5,223 nucleotides of DNA. It comes from an uncultured Paracoccaceae bacterium (lineage in GTDB: Bacteria > Pseudomonadota > Alphaproteobacteria > Rhodobacterales > Rhodobacteraceae). The stretch spans positions 1-5,223 of the forward strand of contig CALFYQ010000268.1 of the NCBI GenBank assembly GCA_937952085.1, written 5' to 3'. The notes below the pieces were generated by a model. The model worked only from the letters and a program-made list of their open reading frames with translations. It did not search any database and was not told where the DNA came from. Below are positions 4,816 to 5,223 of the stretch, piece by piece; position 1 is the stretch's first letter; every line of letters begins with the position of its first letter. The position numbers were made by a program, and so were the translations under genes.

Positions 4816-5223
4816 CGCCGCCGCACCCGCTTCACCACGATGGGAAGCGCCGAAAGCGCCGCGAGCGCGAGGAGCGGCAGCAGCACCGGCGCCGTGAAGA
4901 TCACCCCCAGATCCGGCTCCTCCCCCCGCGCGAAGACCGCGCCGAGCCCGGCGCCGACCGAGGCGTAGACGAGCGCGCCCGGCATGATCCCGAAGAAGGT
5001 GGTCCAGAGATAGGTCCGCGTCGAGGCGCCGAGAAAGGCCGGAACCAGGTTGGCGACGAAGAACGGCATCGCCGGCACCAGCCGCATCATCAGGAGCCAG
5101 CTCGCCTCGTCCTCCCGGAAGCCCTCGGCGGCCCGCTCCACCCAGCCGCCGGCCCGCGCGCGGAGCGCGTCGCCGAGCCCGGTCCTCGCCGCGAGGAAGA
5201 TCGCCGTCGCGCCCATCGTCGCC
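4812..5223 (-). CDS. TVP38/TMEM64-family membrane protein (5' end outside window)
   Basis: The C-terminal 136 or so residues of a polytopic inner-membrane protein are visible; the frame is open at the window edge, so the start lies beyond 5223. The ATG at 5216 is probably internal, because the family continues upstream of it. Family signatures are the GATAIFLAAR segment (5213-5184), a FREDEASWLLMMRLVPAMPF stretch with the conserved RLVPxxPF, an NLVPAFLG loop, and GIMPGALVYASVGAGLG. A last hydrophobic helix (VLLPLLALAALSALPIVV) precedes a basic tail KRVRRR. This is the VTT (SNARE-associated) domain shared with DedA proteins and the eukaryotic lipid scramblases TMEM41B and VMP1; the bacterial TVP38 substrate is not established, with lipid movement one possibility. 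Its stop overlaps the oxidoreductase start by 4 bp. Genes or fusions joining these two families are, from memory, known in other bacteria, which supports a shared function. Confidence 0.88.
   Translation of the reverse strand, partial: ATMGATAIFLAARTGLGDALRARAGGWVERAAEGFREDEASWLLMMRLVPAMPFFVANLVPAFLGASTRTYLWTTFFGIMPGALVYASVGAGLGAVFARGEEPDLGVIFTAPVLLPLLALAALSALPIVVKRVRRR

Noticed and set aside
1804..4968. Very long plus-strand open frame (about 1054 codons) antisense to the kinase and oxidoreductase genes
   Set aside because: It is dominated by Arg, Pro, Ala and Asp, has no recognisable domain, and runs opposite two genes with complete catalytic motifs. GC-biased codons on one strand commonly leave the opposite frame open.

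Overview
The window is high-GC DNA with strongly GC-biased third codon positions. Its protein families (a TVP38/TMEM64 membrane protein next to a disulfide oxidoreductase, a HicB-like protein, an HDLRN-type histidine kinase) suggest an alphaproteobacterial chromosome, most likely Rhodobacterales. That assignment is inference from family resemblance and base composition; no single diagnostic gene is present.

Layout from left to right. Positions 20-110 (minus) hold a complete tRNA-Ser with anticodon GCU and an encoded CCA, with a possible promoter just upstream. Positions 148-593 hold no gene I can support, only a GC-rich inverted repeat and a 12-bp palindrome. Positions 594-821 (plus) encode a 75-residue protein with two predicted membrane segments, which I do not recognise. 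Positions 822-1400 are mostly non-coding: a perfect 11-bp hairpin, then a pocket of clearly lower GC with a T9 tract, a short tandem repeat and five GANTC sites within 134 bp. Positions 1401-1763 (plus) encode a HicB-like protein without a HicA partner. A nested inverted repeat at 1768-1824 follows its stop codon and lies between converging genes.

The right two thirds is a minus-strand gene cluster read from 5223 towards 1984. It begins with a TVP38/TMEM64-family membrane protein cut by the window edge. This overlaps by 4 bp (ATGA) a 471-residue FAD/NAD(P)-dependent disulfide oxidoreductase. After a 36-bp gap comes a 459-residue membrane-bound sensor histidine kinase. Overlap and spacing argue for one transcript. 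The oxidoreductase has an intact CxxxxC redox site, but the usual histidine of the C-terminal active-site motif is a tyrosine, as in mercuric reductases; it lacks the extra C-terminal cysteine pair of those enzymes. The kinase has all catalytic boxes but no response regulator in view. A working reading is a membrane or redox stress module, in which the membrane protein and oxidoreductase act together and the kinase senses a related envelope signal. That link rests on gene order alone.

I see no insertion sequence, CRISPR array or phage gene. The long plus-strand open frame antisense to the kinase and oxidoreductase (about 1804-4968) is a composition artefact.
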